Shown: one piece after another, positions 27,592-34,186 of the stretch
Numbering within the stretch: position 1 is the stretch's first letter
How the letters are laid out: each line of letters begins with the position of its first letter
NCBI GenBank assembly: GCA_002437905.1
Contig: DJRT01000023.1
Coordinates: 191,000-254,999 of the forward strand
DNA from: Ruminococcaceae bacterium UBA6353
Lineage (GTDB): Bacteria; Bacillota; Clostridia; Oscillospirales; Acutalibacteraceae
Reading direction: 5' to 3'
Length of the DNA stretch: 64,000 bases
Program-made: the position numbers and the translations under genes
Notes under the pieces: generated by a model
What the model was told of the DNA's origin: nothing
Seen by the model: only the letters and a program-made list of their open reading frames with translations
The model's database searches: none

Positions 27592-28968
27592 TTACACCAT
27601 CTGCTCCGGGTGGAATACCTCGTCAAATTTCTCCGCCGTCAGGAAGCCCAGCTGCACGCAGGCCTCCTTGAGCGAGATGTTGTCCTTATAGGCTTTTTTG
27701 GCCGTCTTGGCCGCATTCTCATAGCCGATGTAGGGGTTCAGCGCCGTTACCAGCATCAGCGAATTGTGCAGATTGTGCGCCATCTTCTCGCGGTTGGCGG
27801 TGATGCCGACAGCACAATTCTTGTTGAAGGAGACGATCGCCTCGGCCAGCAGCCGTGCCGACTGCAGGAAATTGTAGATCGTCACCGGCATAAACACATT
27901 CAGCTCAAAATTGCCCTGCGAGGCCGCCATGCCAACAGCCACATCGTTGCCCATCACCTGCACGGCCACCATGGTCACCGCCTCACACTGGGTGGGGTTG
28001 ACCTTACCGGGCATGATGGAGGAGCCCGGCTCGTTTTCCGGAATGTGGATCTCACCGAGACCGTCACGCGGACCACTGGCCAGCCAGCGCACATCGTTGG
28101 CAATCTTCATCATATCGCAGGCGGTCGCCTTGATGGCACCGTGGGCAAAGACCAACTCATCCTTGGAGGTGAGCGCATGGAACTTATTGCCGGCCGTCAC
28201 AAAGGGCTTGCCGGTCAGCAGCGCCACCTTCTCCGCCACCAGCTCCGCAAAGCCGGCAGGGGCATTCAGTCCGGTGCCGACGGCCGTGCCGCCCAGCGCC
28301 AGCTCATGCAGCGGCTTGACCGCCATGCGCAGCAGCTCGGCATCCCGCTCCAGGCTGGCACGCCAGCCAGAGATCTCCTGGCTGAATTTGATCGGCGTAG
28401 CGTCCTGCAGGTGGGTACGGCCGGATTTGACGATGCCCTCATTTTCCGCCTCCAGACGGCGGAAGGTCGCAATCAGCTCTTCCACGGCCGGCAGCAGCTT
28501 ATCCTCAATGGCCAGAACCGCCGAAATATGCATGGCCGTCGGGAAGGTATCATTTGAGGACTGGCTCATGTTGATATCGTCATTCGGGTGGCAGAGCTTC
28601 TTACCGGCGATCTGGTTGGCGCGGTTGGCGATCACCTCGTTGGCGTTCATATTCGACTGCGTACCGGAGCCGGTCTGCCATACCACCAGCGGAAAATGGC
28701 CGTTCAGCTCACCGGAGATTACTTCATCGCACGCAGCGGTCACAGCCGCCAGCTTTTCCGCGGTCATTTTTTCCGGCTTCAGCTCGGCATTGGCCATTGC
28801 CGCCGCCTTTTTGAGGATGCCGAAAGCATGGGTGATCTCCCGCGGCATGGTCTCAATATCCACGCCGATACGGAAGTTTTCGTGGCTGCGCTGGGTCTGT
28901 GCCGCCCACAGACGGTCGGCCGGCACCTGCATCTCGCCCATCGAATCGTGTTCAATACGGTATTCCAT
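27592..28968 (-). CDS. fumC: class II fumarate hydratase
   Basis: Fumarase C of 458 residues, interconverting malate and fumarate without an Fe-S cluster. The start MEYRIEHDSMGEMQVPADRLW, SGRTHLQDATPIKFSQEI and the superfamily signature GSSIMPGKVNPTQCEA are intact; the catalytic Ser is in GSSIMPGK. Aspartase is the alternative member, but WAAQTQRS and the surrounding reductive-branch genes favour fumarase. It follows the malate dehydrogenase gene by 25 nt and precedes hdrB by 31 nt. Confidence 0.94.
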   Translation of the reverse strand: MEYRIEHDSMGEMQVPADRLWAAQTQRSHENFRIGVDIETMPREITHAFGILKKAAAMANAELKPEKMTAEKLAAVTAACDEVISGELNGHFPLVVWQTGSGTQSNMNANEVIANRANQIAGKKLCHPNDDINMSQSSNDTFPTAMHISAVLAIEDKLLPAVEELIATFRRLEAENEGIVKSGRTHLQDATPIKFSQEISGWRASLERDAELLRMAVKPLHELALGGTAVGTGLNAPAGFAELVAEKVALLTGKPFVTAGNKFHALTSKDELVFAHGAIKATACDMMKIANDVRWLASGPRDGLGEIHIPENEPGSSIMPGKVNPTQCEAVTMVAVQVMGNDVAVGMAASQGNFELNVFMPVTIYNFLQSARLLAEAIVSFNKNCAVGITANREKMAHNLHNSLMLVTALNPYIGYENAAKTAKKAYKDNISLKEACVQLGFLTAEKFDEVFHPEQMV

Positions 28969-28993
28969 TATTCGTTTCCTCTTTTCCTTAGGC

Positions 28994-29938
28994 TCAGATA
29001 TCCAGACCCTTGATAACTTCCTTCAGGGTCTCGGCGCTGTGGCGCAGCTTGACGATCTCCTCGTCCGTCAGCGGCACATTCACTTTGCCACGCACGCCGC
29101 TGTCACCAATCATATTGAGGGTGCTCAGGCAGACATCGTCCACACCATACTCTCCATGCATCATGGTGGAGACCGTCATGGTGGTATCAATGCCGCTGAG
29201 GATGCACTTGCAAATGTGGCACACCGAGACCGAGACCGCATAGAAGGTGGCACCCTTGCGCGCGATCACGCGACCGCCGGATTTACGCACATACTGCTCG
29301 ATCTCGTCAAAATCCAGCTCCGGATTTTTCAGACCGGGGGTGGAGATCAGCTTCTGGCACTCCGCGATGGGCACATTGGAGATATTGGCCACCGACCACG
29401 GAATGAAGGAGGAATCGCCATGCTCACCGAAAACATAGGCGTGCACATTGCTCTGGTTGATATTGTAATACTCGGACAGGCGGGAGCGCAGCCGCGCCGT
29501 ATCCAGGATGGTGCCGGAACCGATGATGCGGTTTTCCGGCACAGAGGAAAACTTATTGAAGGTGTAGGTCAGAATATCCACCGGGTTGCTGACGATCACA
29601 TACACCGCATTCGGTGCATATTTGGTGATCTCGGGGATGATCTGCTTCGTGATGTTCACATTGGTCTGCGCCAGCTCCAGACGGGTCTGGCCGGGCTTGC
29701 GGGCAATGCCGGAGGTAAGAATGACAATATCGGAATTGACCGCATCGCGGTAGTCGCCGGCGTAGATGGAGCAGGGGCTGCAGAACGGCGTGCCCTGCCG
29801 GATATCCAGCGCCTCGCCCAGAGCCTTTTCGTTGTTGATGTCGATCATGACGATCTCGGACGCCATGCCCATAACGGTCAGGGTGTACGCGATGGTAGAG
29901 CCGACGCTGCCGGTTCCGATGATGGAGATTTTGTTCAT
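28994..29938 (-). CDS. mdh: NAD-dependent malate dehydrogenase of the LDH-like family
   Basis: 314-residue LDH/MDH superfamily enzyme: GTGSVGSTIAY (NAD fold), catalytic His173 in GEHGDSS, and Asp146-Arg149 in ILDTARLR. Overall it resembles L-lactate dehydrogenases and would be called Ldh by similarity. At the specificity position (Gln in LDH, Arg in MDH) it has Arg80 within GIARKPGQTR, with Arg86 as the usual substrate Arg. Arg at that site selects for oxaloacetate/malate. Placement before fumarase supports malate dehydrogenase. First gene of the operon, with GAGGAAGG before ATG 29938. Confidence 0.8.
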   Translation of the reverse strand: MNKISIIGTGSVGSTIAYTLTVMGMASEIVMIDINNEKALGEALDIRQGTPFCSPCSIYAGDYRDAVNSDIVILTSGIARKPGQTRLELAQTNVNITKQIIPEITKYAPNAVYVIVSNPVDILTYTFNKFSSVPENRIIGSGTILDTARLRSRLSEYYNINQSNVHAYVFGEHGDSSFIPWSVANISNVPIAECQKLISTPGLKNPELDFDEIEQYVRKSGGRVIARKGATFYAVSVSVCHICKCILSGIDTTMTVSTMMHGEYGVDDVCLSTLNMIGDSGVRGKVNVPLTDEEIVKLRHSAETLKEVIKGLDI

Positions 29939-29979
29939 AATGCACCTTCCTCATTTTTCTTCATGTTTTGACAGTTTGT

Positions 29980-30008
29980 ATTGTAGCACACTTTTGCGTA
30001 CAGGAGAA
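29980..30008 (-). promoter_or_regulatory. promoter of the mdh-fumC-hdr-flx-frd operon
   Basis: Minus-strand TACAAT (29980-29985) with a poor -35 (TTCTCC, 30003-30008) at 17 nt. The weak -35 next to a palindrome suggests an activator or redox regulator is needed. Confidence 0.55.
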
Positions 30009-30018
30009 TTGCCTGTTT

Positions 30019-30049
30019 GGTATATCGGTATTGCAATTATCGATATACC
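30019..30049. promoter_or_regulatory. palindrome upstream of the mdh promoter
   Basis: GGTATATCG, 13 nt, CGATATACC: perfect 9-bp arms immediately upstream of the putative -35. Could be a regulator operator or a hairpin. It does not match the Rex consensus I know. Confidence 0.5.
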
Positions 30050-30050
30050 G

Positions 30051-30207
30051 GGGTGCGCATAGGTAAATTCCGTTAATTAGCCGTCGTTGCGCACCCCTTG
30101 AGAATGGGCTCTTGCCCATTCTCCCCGGTCACTGCTATTCTGGGTGCGCATAAGCAAAAGCAACCAAGTAGTCACCGTTGCGCACCCCTTGAGAATGGGC
30201 TCTTGCC
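30051..30207. repeat. two tandem copies of a hairpin-forming intergenic repeat
   Basis: Two copies 91 bp apart. Each has GGGTGCGCATA, a variable loop, then CGTTGCGCACCCCTTGAG continuing through AATGGGCTCTTGCC (32 identical bp at 30085-30116 and 30176-30207). GGGTGCGCA pairs with TGCGCACCC in each copy, and GAGAATGGGC/GCCCATTCTC makes a further hairpin after copy 1. Copy 2 ends exactly at the stop codon of the SGNH gene. May terminate transcription from that gene. Confidence 0.75.
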
Positions 30208-30882
30208 TTATTTCTTCAGCAGGGCCCGCAGCGTCGGTTCGATCGCCGCGTAAAAGGTATCGGCAATCTCCTGCATGCCGAGGTCACCGGGGTGGTTGAA
30301 CAGGCCGTGCGTCTCCTCGCGGTTCGGGATATCCCCCAGCGAGATCCAGGTATCACCGCAGGCATCCGAAACCGCTTTCTTGGCCACATCCAGCACCGGA
30401 CGGATATAGAAGCCCTGCGAATGGAATACCGCCGCATGGCCATCCTGCAGCATATCGCGGGTGCGGCGATACATCTGCTCAAACAGCTTGACCTGCGCCG
30501 GATCGCCATCGCACTTGTCCGCCGGCACATTGGCGCCGAAGAACATGATCACAATATCCGCGCCAAAATCCACCGCACTACGGTACTTCTCCAGCACCTG
30601 CGGCACATCGTACTGCCGCTCAAGATCCGCCACCTGGCAGATACTGTACGCCGCATTGGGGTCCAGCTGCCGGATCTTCTTCATCAGCAGATGCACATAA
30701 TCGTGGTCGATATCGGAAGCGGCCATCCCGCAGTCATTCGTCCAGCCAACCTCCGGCTTCGGCGCGTGCTTGGTGATGGAATTGCCGACAAACAGCACCT
30801 TTACGCCGCTGCCGTCAAAGCGGTAGACCGAGCGGTCGTTCTGGTGCTCCGACGGAATGATGTTCTCCTGCAGATTTTTCAT
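30208..30882 (-). CDS. SGNH/GDSL-type hydrolase
   Basis: 224-residue lipase/esterase of the SGNH fold. Block I is VLFVGNSITKHAPKP (Ser in GNSIT), a Gly/Asn block appears as IVIMFFGANVPADKC, and the C-terminal FNHPGDLGMQEIAD carries the catalytic His. No signal peptide. Substrates range from acyl esters to acetylated sugars. ATG 30882 is fixed by GGAGGG at 6 nt. It is transcribed from its own promoter, divergent from the carboxypeptidase gene. Confidence 0.83.
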   Translation of the reverse strand: MKNLQENIIPSEHQNDRSVYRFDGSGVKVLFVGNSITKHAPKPEVGWTNDCGMAASDIDHDYVHLLMKKIRQLDPNAAYSICQVADLERQYDVPQVLEKYRSAVDFGADIVIMFFGANVPADKCDGDPAQVKLFEQMYRRTRDMLQDGHAAVFHSQGFYIRPVLDVAKKAVSDACGDTWISLGDIPNREETHGLFNHPGDLGMQEIADTFYAAIEPTLRALLKK

Positions 30883-30980
30883 ATATATCCCTCCGTAAAA
30901 TATGCGTGGAGCCGACCGGAGCAGACGGCCGTGTGTTCCTGAACGGCAGACAGCCCCACTTCCCCACTGTATCGGGCCGA

Positions 30981-31009
30981 TTATACCACTATTTGACGAA
31001 AAAAGCAAG
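30981..31009 (-). promoter_or_regulatory. promoter of the SGNH hydrolase gene
   Basis: Minus-strand TTGCTT (31004-31009), 17 nt, TATAAT (30981-30986), GG before the -10. Confidence 0.8.
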
Positions 31010-31098
31010 CATGCGCGCCTTTTCGCGCCATTTTTCCGGCAGTTTCCAGCTGTTTTCCGACCCACATACCGGAATTTCCGTGCGCCGTATTTGGGGGA

Positions 31099-31127
31099 TT
31101 GCTTTTTCGCGGCAAATGCGGTAATAT
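31099..31127 (+). promoter_or_regulatory. promoter of the D,D-carboxypeptidase gene
   Basis: TTGCTT (31099-31104), 17 nt, TAATAT (31122-31127), divergent from and 90 bp away from the SGNH promoter. Confidence 0.65.
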
Positions 31128-31167
31128 AGACAGGTAACAATATAAATGAGGAAGTGCGGAGGATACC

Positions 31168-32157
31168 ATGGGAGATACAGTTCGTCTGGGGCGGCGGGCG
31201 CGGCGCAAACGGCCGGTGCTGCCGCTGATACTGGCGGCAATTGCCGCCCTGCTGGTGGCCGTGGGCAGTGTTGCCCTGGCGCTGCGCAGCCGGCTGCCGG
31301 ACAGCAGCGGCACACCAGCCTCGTCAGCCGTGCAGCCGGCGCCGAGCAAGACACTGCCGCAGAGCTTTATTGATCGCAATACCGCCTCGGAATACATCAT
31401 GCTGGAGAATGTGACCACCGGGCAGGTGCTGTACAGCAAGAATGCCGAGACCAAATGCTACCCGGCCAGTCTGACCAAGCTGATGACTGCCATCGTGGCG
31501 TGCGAAAACCTCTCGGCGGACACCGCCATCACTGTGGGGGATGAGATCCGTCTGATCGACCCCGAATCCAGCCGCGCCTACCTGACCGTCGGCTCCCGCC
31601 TGACCACGGAACAGCTGATCGAGGCCATGCTGCTGCCCTCCGGCAATGACGCCGCCTATGCGCTGGCAGCGGCTGCCGGCCGCCGCATCGCCAACAACGA
31701 TTCTCTCGGCAATGTGGATGCCATCCGCCTGTTCTGCACCAAGATGAACGAGAAGGCACAGGCGCTCGGCTGCACCGGCACCCATTTCTCCAATCCGGAC
31801 GGTATCCACGCCGAGGATCATTACACCACCGCCGCCGATATGCTGAAGATCGCCACCTATGCCCTGCAGCAGGACATCATCGCCCGCACCGTCTGCCAGC
31901 CGCAGGTAACCGTGACCATGCTCTCCGGGCAGACCGTCACCTGGAAAAATTCCAACAAGCTGGTGCGGGAGGACAACGCCTTCACCTACGCCGGCGCAAC
32001 GGGGCTCAAGACCGGCTCCACCAATGAGGCCGGCTACTGCCTGATCGCCTCCGCCACGCGGGACGGACAAACCTCCATTGCCGTGGTGATGGGTGCCAAG
32101 CAGGAATCCAACCGCTGGGAAGATGCCAGCGGCCTGCTGGACATCAGCTTCCAGTAA
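31168..32157 (+). CDS. D-alanyl-D-alanine carboxypeptidase (peptidase S11, DacA/DacF type)
   Basis: 329-residue low-molecular-mass penicillin-binding protein that trims the terminal D-Ala of peptidoglycan stem peptides outside the membrane. A basic start and one N-terminal helix (about residues 15-37, LPLILAAIAALLVAVGSVAL) anchor or export it. The three active-site motifs are complete: SLTK in YPASLTKLMTA, SGN in LPSGNDAAYA, and KTG in GLKTGSTNEAG. The C-terminal PBP5 domain of longer members is absent. GGAGG lies before ATG 31168. Confidence 0.92.
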   Translation: MGDTVRLGRRARRKRPVLPLILAAIAALLVAVGSVALALRSRLPDSSGTPASSAVQPAPSKTLPQSFIDRNTASEYIMLENVTTGQVLYSKNAETKCYPASLTKLMTAIVACENLSADTAITVGDEIRLIDPESSRAYLTVGSRLTTEQLIEAMLLPSGNDAAYALAAAAGRRIANNDSLGNVDAIRLFCTKMNEKAQALGCTGTHFSNPDGIHAEDHYTTAADMLKIATYALQQDIIARTVCQPQVTVTMLSGQTVTWKNSNKLVREDNAFTYAGATGLKTGSTNEAGYCLIASATRDGQTSIAVVMGAKQESNRWEDASGLLDISFQ

Positions 32158-32162
32158 AGCAT

Positions 32163-32200
32163 AAAAGCAGGGACAGCCGATCGGCTGTCCCTGCTTTTTT
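32163..32200. terminator. bidirectional terminator
   Basis: Perfect 18-bp-arm palindrome AAAAGCAGGGACAGCCGA and its complement, with T runs both ways, between two convergent genes; its last base touches the stop codon of the minus-strand gene. Confidence 0.9.
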
Positions 32201-32682
32201 CAATGTCCGCGTAAATCCAGATCCAACCAGCTGCGCATGGGATAATCGTAGCTGCTCCCGAGGGAGTACACGGTATAATACCCCTCATCGCCGACCGGCT
32301 GGCGGTATCCCATACCACCATACTCGAATGGTTCCACCCGCTGCCCGTGCTGGGTCGTCACCAGGCAGTGATCCCAGTTCTCCCCGGCGTAGGCCGCATA
32401 GTAGTCCTGCAGTTCAGCCAGGGACAGCGTGCTTTGTATCAGAATAGCCGCCTGGTATTCCATTCCATTGCCGTTGCCATTGATCTTTCCGGCCACGGAG
32501 ACAGAATCCACCAGCTGCGTATCCGCCGGCAGCGGAATTGATTTCAGGTGTTTTTCCAAGCCATACGCAATGCCGTTGTTGATGATCGGAATACCGACAG
32601 CCACGGCCAGCAGAAAGGCCGCCAGCAGCACCATCAGCAGCCGGATGACCCGACGGCATACGGTTTTTGTACGCTGATTCAT
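32200..32682 (-). CDS. uncharacterised single-pass membrane protein
   Basis: 160 residues, not recognised. Cytoplasmic basic start (MNQRTKTVCRRVIRLL), one membrane helix (about 15-37, LMVLLAAFLLAVAVGIPIINN), then an extracytoplasmic domain with LPADTQLVDSVSVAGKINGNG and a tyrosine-rich end (GDEGYYTVYSLGSSYDYP). The pattern (TQLVDS...AGK..GNGNGMEYQAAILI) recalls small domains where a difference between squared terms is computed in Gram-positive surface proteins, but that is only an impression. The ribosome site is weak. It has its own promoter, divergent from the lipoprotein gene. Confidence 0.65.
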   Translation of the reverse strand: MNQRTKTVCRRVIRLLMVLLAAFLLAVAVGIPIINNGIAYGLEKHLKSIPLPADTQLVDSVSVAGKINGNGNGMEYQAAILIQSTLSLAELQDYYAAYAGENWDHCLVTTQHGQRVEPFEYGGMGYRQPVGDEGYYTVYSLGSSYDYPMRSWLDLDLRGH

Positions 32683-32713
32683 TGTTTCACCACTTTTGCC
32701 TGAATTTTTCCTT

Positions 32714-32742
32714 ATTTTAGCATTTTCTGTGCTGGAATGCAA
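32714..32742 (-). promoter_or_regulatory. promoter of the small membrane protein gene
   Basis: Minus-strand TTGCAT (32737-32742), 17 nt, TAAAAT (32714-32719). Confidence 0.6.
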
Positions 32743-32782
32743 GCGCCGGGCACATCAGGCGGCCGTATCCGACGCATTTTTC

Positions 32783-32811
32783 TTGCAAAATATGGATATA
32801 TGTGCTATGAT
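32783..32811 (+). promoter_or_regulatory. promoter of the lipoprotein gene
   Basis: TTGCAA (32783-32788), 17 nt, TATGAT (32806-32811), 58 nt before ATG 32870. Confidence 0.6.
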
Positions 32812-32869
32812 GCCCCCAGCGGCCCGGCGGCGCCGCCGCCAAAAGCACCGCGAAAAGGAGAGAATACCG

Positions 32870-33460
32870 ATGAAACGCCTGTTGGCTTTAACGCTGTTGC
32901 TGATCATGTGCCTGTGTGCCTGCGGCAAGAGCCACACCGCCCTGATGAAGACCGGCTCCACGCCCGTCTCCGATGAGGTTCTGGTTCCGGCTCCCACCGT
33001 TAAACAGCTCAGCAATCTCTTTAATGAAAATCTCTACTGCATGAACCGGCTGCTCACGCTGGGCAGCCTGCCCACCGGCAGCACCCCCATCCAGGGGGAT
33101 CATGTGTACCCGGTGGAGAGCGACCGCTTTCAGACCTATGCCCAGCTGAAGGAGTATCTGCACACCGTGTACACGGCCGAGGCCACCGAGCTGCTGCTGG
33201 ATAATAACGGCATGCCGGTCTACCTGGATGTGGACGGCAAGCTGTGCGTGGACACCTACCATGTCGGCGGCAAGGGCTATTTTGTGGACTGGACCGGCTA
33301 CAAGCTGACCATTGCCGATGTGCAGGGCAGCACCTGCCACTTTACGGTCTCCGGTACCCTGACTGAGCCAGCTGACGAGCCGACACCGGAGCCATACACC
33401 GCCAACGGCACCGCCGTATACGAGGACGGGCGCTGGGTACTGACCGGAATGGTCAGCTGA
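32870..33460 (+). CDS. lipoprotein, possibly IseA-like
   Basis: 196-residue lipoprotein: signal peptide MKRLLALTLLLIMCLCACGK with a lipobox-like LCAC ending at Cys18. The mature part (SDRFQTYAQLKEYLHTVYTAEATELLL, YLDVDGKLCVD, WTGYKLTIADVQG) resembles the domain of IseA/YoeB-type inhibitors of wall DL-endopeptidases, but I hold that loosely. AAAGGAG before ATG 32870 picks this start; an upstream frame is unconserved. The next gene begins 31 nt later and is probably co-transcribed. Confidence 0.75.
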   Translation: MKRLLALTLLLIMCLCACGKSHTALMKTGSTPVSDEVLVPAPTVKQLSNLFNENLYCMNRLLTLGSLPTGSTPIQGDHVYPVESDRFQTYAQLKEYLHTVYTAEATELLLDNNGMPVYLDVDGKLCVDTYHVGGKGYFVDWTGYKLTIADVQGSTCHFTVSGTLTEPADEPTPEPYTANGTAVYEDGRWVLTGMVS

Positions 33461-33491
33461 GCGGGCCGGAAGAAGATAAGGAGATATCGCC

Positions 33492-34106
33492 ATGGATATG
33501 AAAGAACGGATGCACACCGGCGAGCTGTATCTGCCGGAGGATGACGCGATCATGGCCGAGCAGACCCGCTGCCTTGACCGGCTGTACGAATACAATGCCA
33601 CCCGCCCCACCGAGGGGAAACGGCGGCAGGCACTGCTGCAGGAGCTGTTTGCCGAGGTGGGCGATGGCTGCTATATTGAGCCGCCGTTTTATGCCAACTG
33701 GGGCGGCCGGCATGTGCATCTTGGCCAGCATGTCTACTGCAATTTCGGCGTTACGATGGTGGACGATACCCACATCTATATCGGGGACGGTACCATGCTT
33801 GGCCCCCATGTGACCATCGCCACCGCCGGGCACCCCATCCTCCCCGCCCTGCGGGAGCAGGCCTACCAGTACAATATCCCGGTGCACATCGGGAAAAACT
33901 GCTGGCTGGGCGCCGGGGTGATCGTGCTGCCGGGCGTACACATCGGGGATAATACCGTTGTCGGCGCCGGCAGCGTCGTCACCAGGGATCTGCCGGCCGA
34001 TGTGGTCGCCGTCGGCAATCCCTGCCGGGTGCTGCGCCCGATCAATGAGCACGACCGCGAATACTATTTCCGGCAGCAGCGCATCCCGGAGGAACTGATA
34101 AAATAA
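33492..34106 (+). CDS. maltose/galactoside O-acetyltransferase family (left-handed beta-helix)
   Basis: 204-residue hexapeptide acetyltransferase of the Maa/LacA/NodL type, moving acetyl from acetyl-CoA to a sugar hydroxyl. The N-terminal Mac domain is MDMKERMHTGELYLPEDD; IEPPFYANWGGRHVHLGQHVYCNFGVTMVDD and then hexapeptide repeats (IYIGDGTMLGPHVTIATAGHP, IGKNCWLGAGVIVLPGVHIGD) form the helix; catalytic His in TAGHP. AAGGAG precedes ATG 33492. Confidence 0.93.
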   Translation: MDMKERMHTGELYLPEDDAIMAEQTRCLDRLYEYNATRPTEGKRRQALLQELFAEVGDGCYIEPPFYANWGGRHVHLGQHVYCNFGVTMVDDTHIYIGDGTMLGPHVTIATAGHPILPALREQAYQYNIPVHIGKNCWLGAGVIVLPGVHIGDNTVVGAGSVVTRDLPADVVAVGNPCRVLRPINEHDREYYFRQQRIPEELIK

Positions 34107-34142
34107 GCGGAACTCCCCCGGCAGAACCGGGGGATGCACAAT

Positions 34143-34186
34143 AACAGCGCCGCCGCAGGCTTTCAGCCTGCGGCGGCGCTGTTGCT
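34143..34186. terminator. bidirectional terminator
   Basis: AACAGCGCCGCCGCAGGC and its exact complement around a 5-nt loop, ending at the stop codon of the minus-strand activase gene. Confidence 0.85.

Noticed and set aside
28994..29938. Simple L-lactate dehydrogenase call
   Set aside because: Arg instead of Gln at the specificity position and the fumarase neighbour point to malate; activity still needs measurement.
30019..30049. Rex redox-repressor site
   Set aside because: Arms GGTATATCG do not fit the TTGTGAA-type Rex half-site that I know.
30051..30207. CRISPR array
   Set aside because: Only two copies, each a hairpin, with no regular spacers and no cas genes.
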